Shown in pieces: positions 4,674 through 5,458 of a DNA stretch of 5,458 nt; position 1 is the stretch's first letter, and each line of letters begins with the position of its first letter. The notes beneath the pieces are model-generated. The model was not told where the DNA came from. It saw nothing but the letters and a program-made list of their open reading frames with translations, and ran no database searches. Where the stretch lies: positions 1 through 5,458 of the forward strand of contig JANXQG010000609.1 in the NCBI GenBank assembly GCA_025356915.1, given 5' to 3'. The position numbers and the translations under genes were made by a program. This stretch comes from Planctomycetota bacterium. GTDB taxonomy: Bacteria > Planctomycetota > Planctomycetia > Pirellulales > Thermoguttaceae.

Positions 4674-4727
4674 AGCGTTTAAACACTCAACGCCGTCACT
4701 GGTTCTTTAGTCTCCGGCCCTGACGGC
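4674..4727 (-). promoter_or_regulatory. Leader palindromes of the Cys-rich gene
   Basis: Two inverted repeats lie 30-85 bases before the start. One is AGCGTTTAAACACT (4674-4687), a palindrome apart from one base pair. The other pairs GCCGTCA (4692-4698) with TGACGGC (4721-4727) across 22 bases. They could be operator sites or a leader hairpin; no known regulator is implied. Confidence 0.3.
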
Positions 4728-4846
4728 TTCAACCGGAAACAAACGGTCGTTCTCGCTGTGACCCAAAAATTCCACCGGCTCTTGCTGCCCTGTCAAGCGG
4801 CAAACCGATCAAACTCTTGGTTTCAAAGACACAGCATCTGAACAAT

Positions 4847-4874
4847 AAGCTAGCATAGCTGCCACAGATGTCAA
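4847..4874 (-). promoter_or_regulatory. Weak candidate promoter of the Cys-rich gene
   Basis: A perfect TTGACA (4874-4869) is followed after 16 bases by TAGCTT (4852-4847), only 3 of 6 matches to a -10 box. A second TTGACA (4796-4791) has no acceptable partner. If used, the leader would be about 200 bases long. Confidence 0.22.
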
Positions 4875-4985
4875 CCGGGTAGACCGCGGAAAATAACCGT
4901 CCTGGGTCAACTCGGATGTCTGGGGACACTTTAACATAGTTACGAAGTTTACACCGCGTTTTGCATTCTACAAGTACCCTCCAAC

Positions 4986-5020
4986 AAAAAAGAGAGGCAT
5001 CCCACATGGAAAGCCTCTCT
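4986..5020 (-). terminator. Intrinsic terminator of the gene entering from the right
   Basis: On the minus strand AGAGAGGC (5020-5013) pairs with GCCTCTCT (4998-4991), with further TCC/GGA pairing in the 14-base loop. Six T follow directly (4991-4986, the first shared with the stem). It lies about 145 bases after the stop codon at 5165 and insulates the Cys-rich gene from upstream transcription. Confidence 0.75.
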
Positions 5021-5070
5021 GAAAATAGCATCTAAGTTGTTTTTTATAAAGCGTTTATAACTCGCTCAAT

Positions 5071-5097
5071 AATCTTTTTAGCTAAAGAAGATTTTTT
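5071..5097 (+). other. AT-rich hairpin followed by T6, plus orientation
   Basis: AATCTT (5071-5076) pairs with AAGATT (5088-5093) around an inner TTTAGCTAAA palindrome, and the T-run continues to 5097. The shape is that of a weak terminator on the plus strand, but no plus-strand gene precedes it, so it may only be a 3' structure of the minus transcript. Confidence 0.25.
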
Positions 5098-5111
5098 CTC
5101 GTGACCCTCGA

Positions 5112-5148
5112 TTAGAGTGGGTAGACACCCTTGTCTCTAAGACTTTTT
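5112..5148 (+). other. Two-part hairpin followed by T5, plus orientation
   Basis: TTAGAG (5112-5117) pairs with CTCTAA (5135-5140), and GGGT (5119-5122) with ACCC (5127-5130) around AGAC. GAC and five T follow. Like the hairpin at 5071 it points along the plus strand, where no gene is seen. Confidence 0.25.
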
Positions 5149-5164
5149 CTTGCACATCGGTCGA

Positions 5165-5458
5165 TTATCGACGAAAAGCGTCTTTTGGGTTATTTTCCGC
5201 TTGGAATGAATTTTCTCCACTAGAGGGGGGGGTGGCCTCTTGCTTTGCGCGTCGATTTATCTCCTCTTTGAGCCAACTCTGCTTCTTTGCCATATCGTCC
5301 GGGTCTTCAAAACTCAGAAGCAGCGGATCTTCACCCTCAAAGACATAGGCAGCAAACCCAGCCACTCGCCAGCCCTCCGGCTCCAGGCGGCAAACCCAGG
5401 TGGCCTTGTCTGTACGTGGTTTGCCTGTTTCATCCAGATCGACCCATTTGGTTGGCAC
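5165..5458 (-). CDS. C-terminal fragment of an unassigned protein (N-terminus off the right edge)
   Basis: The frame is open to the window edge and gives 97 residues before a TAA at 5167-5165; the GTG at the very edge is only where the window cuts and need not be the start. The visible part begins with a compact stretch likely to be mostly beta (VDLDETGKPRTDKATWVCRLEPEGWRVAGFAAYVFEGEDPLLLSFEDPDDM). A charged helix (AKKQSWLKEEINRRAKQEA) and a disordered, polar tail follow. GWRVAGFA and LLLSFEDPDDM resemble a conserved protein of unknown function that I associate with planctomycetes, but I cannot give it a family name. A run of eight C on the coding strand (5232-5225) encodes part of ATPPSS. 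The stop codon lies inside a GTCGAT-T-ATCGAC palindrome (5160-5172). A terminator follows at 5020-4986. Confidence 0.75.
   Translation of the reverse strand: MPTKWVDLDETGKPRTDKATWVCRLEPEGWRVAGFAAYVFEGEDPLLLSFEDPDDMAKKQSWLKEEINRRAKQEATPPSSGENSFQAENNPKDAFRR

Larger units (their letters stand above)
4644..5164. other. Gene-free region upstream of the Cys-rich gene
   Basis: No convincing gene lies in these 521 bp. A 100-residue minus-strand frame (4729-5031) has no ribosome binding site and spans the terminator of the neighbouring gene, so I reject it. The region holds the Cys-rich gene's ribosome binding site and leader palindromes (4674-4727), TTGACA-like boxes (4791-4796, 4869-4874; TTGACC at 4905-4910, all read on the minus strand), a minus-strand terminator (4986-5020), and an AT-rich stretch (5030-5100) with an inverted repeat TTATAAA-GCG-TTTATAA (5044-5060) and two plus-oriented hairpins. 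Confidence 0.6.

Noticed and set aside
2442..4674. Shared 9-mer GGTACTGTA upstream of the glycosyltransferase and Cys-rich genes
   Set aside because: Many shared 9-mers are expected by chance in 5.4 kb, and the surrounding bases do not match.
4131..4682. Plus-strand frames with SGRSRT or AAGAQAAGA repeats opposite the Cys-rich gene
   Set aside because: Low-complexity shadows of the CAPAAC codon repeats; they lack a ribosome binding site and signal, whereas the minus-strand frame has both.
4729..5031. Minus-strand 100-residue frame in the gene-free region
   Set aside because: No Shine-Dalgarno before its ATG, it spans the intrinsic terminator of the upstream gene, and its sequence shows no domain or signal.

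Overview
The window looks like chromosomal DNA of a planctomycete, probably from the Pirellulales. The grounds are indirect. A long inverted repeat at 3460-3523 reads, in one frame, as the TNPKRKRG peptide that recurs in spurious small ORFs of planctomycete genomes. The genes are loosely spaced, the repeats are of types common in that phylum, and there is a secreted Cys/Pro/Ala-rich protein of a kind that fits proteinaceous planctomycete walls. No ribosomal or tRNA gene is present to settle the taxonomy.

Left part (1-2351, all minus strand). Reading in transcription order, a 434-residue family 2 glycosyltransferase with a TPR-like C-terminal half (1047-2351) is followed by a 113-bp gap. The gap holds a weak terminator candidate and a consensus-like promoter. 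Next come a 90-residue, extremely acidic protein built on a DDxF repeat (661-933) and, 2 bp after its stop, a purine nucleoside phosphorylase (1-658, C-terminus outside the window). The last two genes are probably one translationally coupled operon.

Middle (2352-3393). A 316-bp divergent intergenic region separates the glycosyltransferase from an iron-type superoxide dismutase on the plus strand. The dismutase has two well-supported starts. One carries a twin-arginine signal. The other is internal, with a near-perfect Shine-Dalgarno, and gives a normal-length enzyme without a signal.

Repeat island (3394-3800). Three different inverted-repeat families lie within about 330 bp after the superoxide dismutase, with no credible gene among them.

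Right part (3801-5458, minus strand). A secreted, modular, cysteine-rich protein (3957-4643) has a structured 3' region: three hairpins, the last a textbook intrinsic terminator. It is preceded by 521 bp without a gene, which contains the terminator of the next gene and several palindromes. That gene, entering from the right edge (5165-5458), is only a C-terminal fragment of a protein I cannot assign.

The genes do not form one obvious pathway. The points most worth a second look are the dual-start dismutase, the modular Cys-rich protein, the acidic DDxF protein coupled to the nucleoside phosphorylase, and the composite repeat island.
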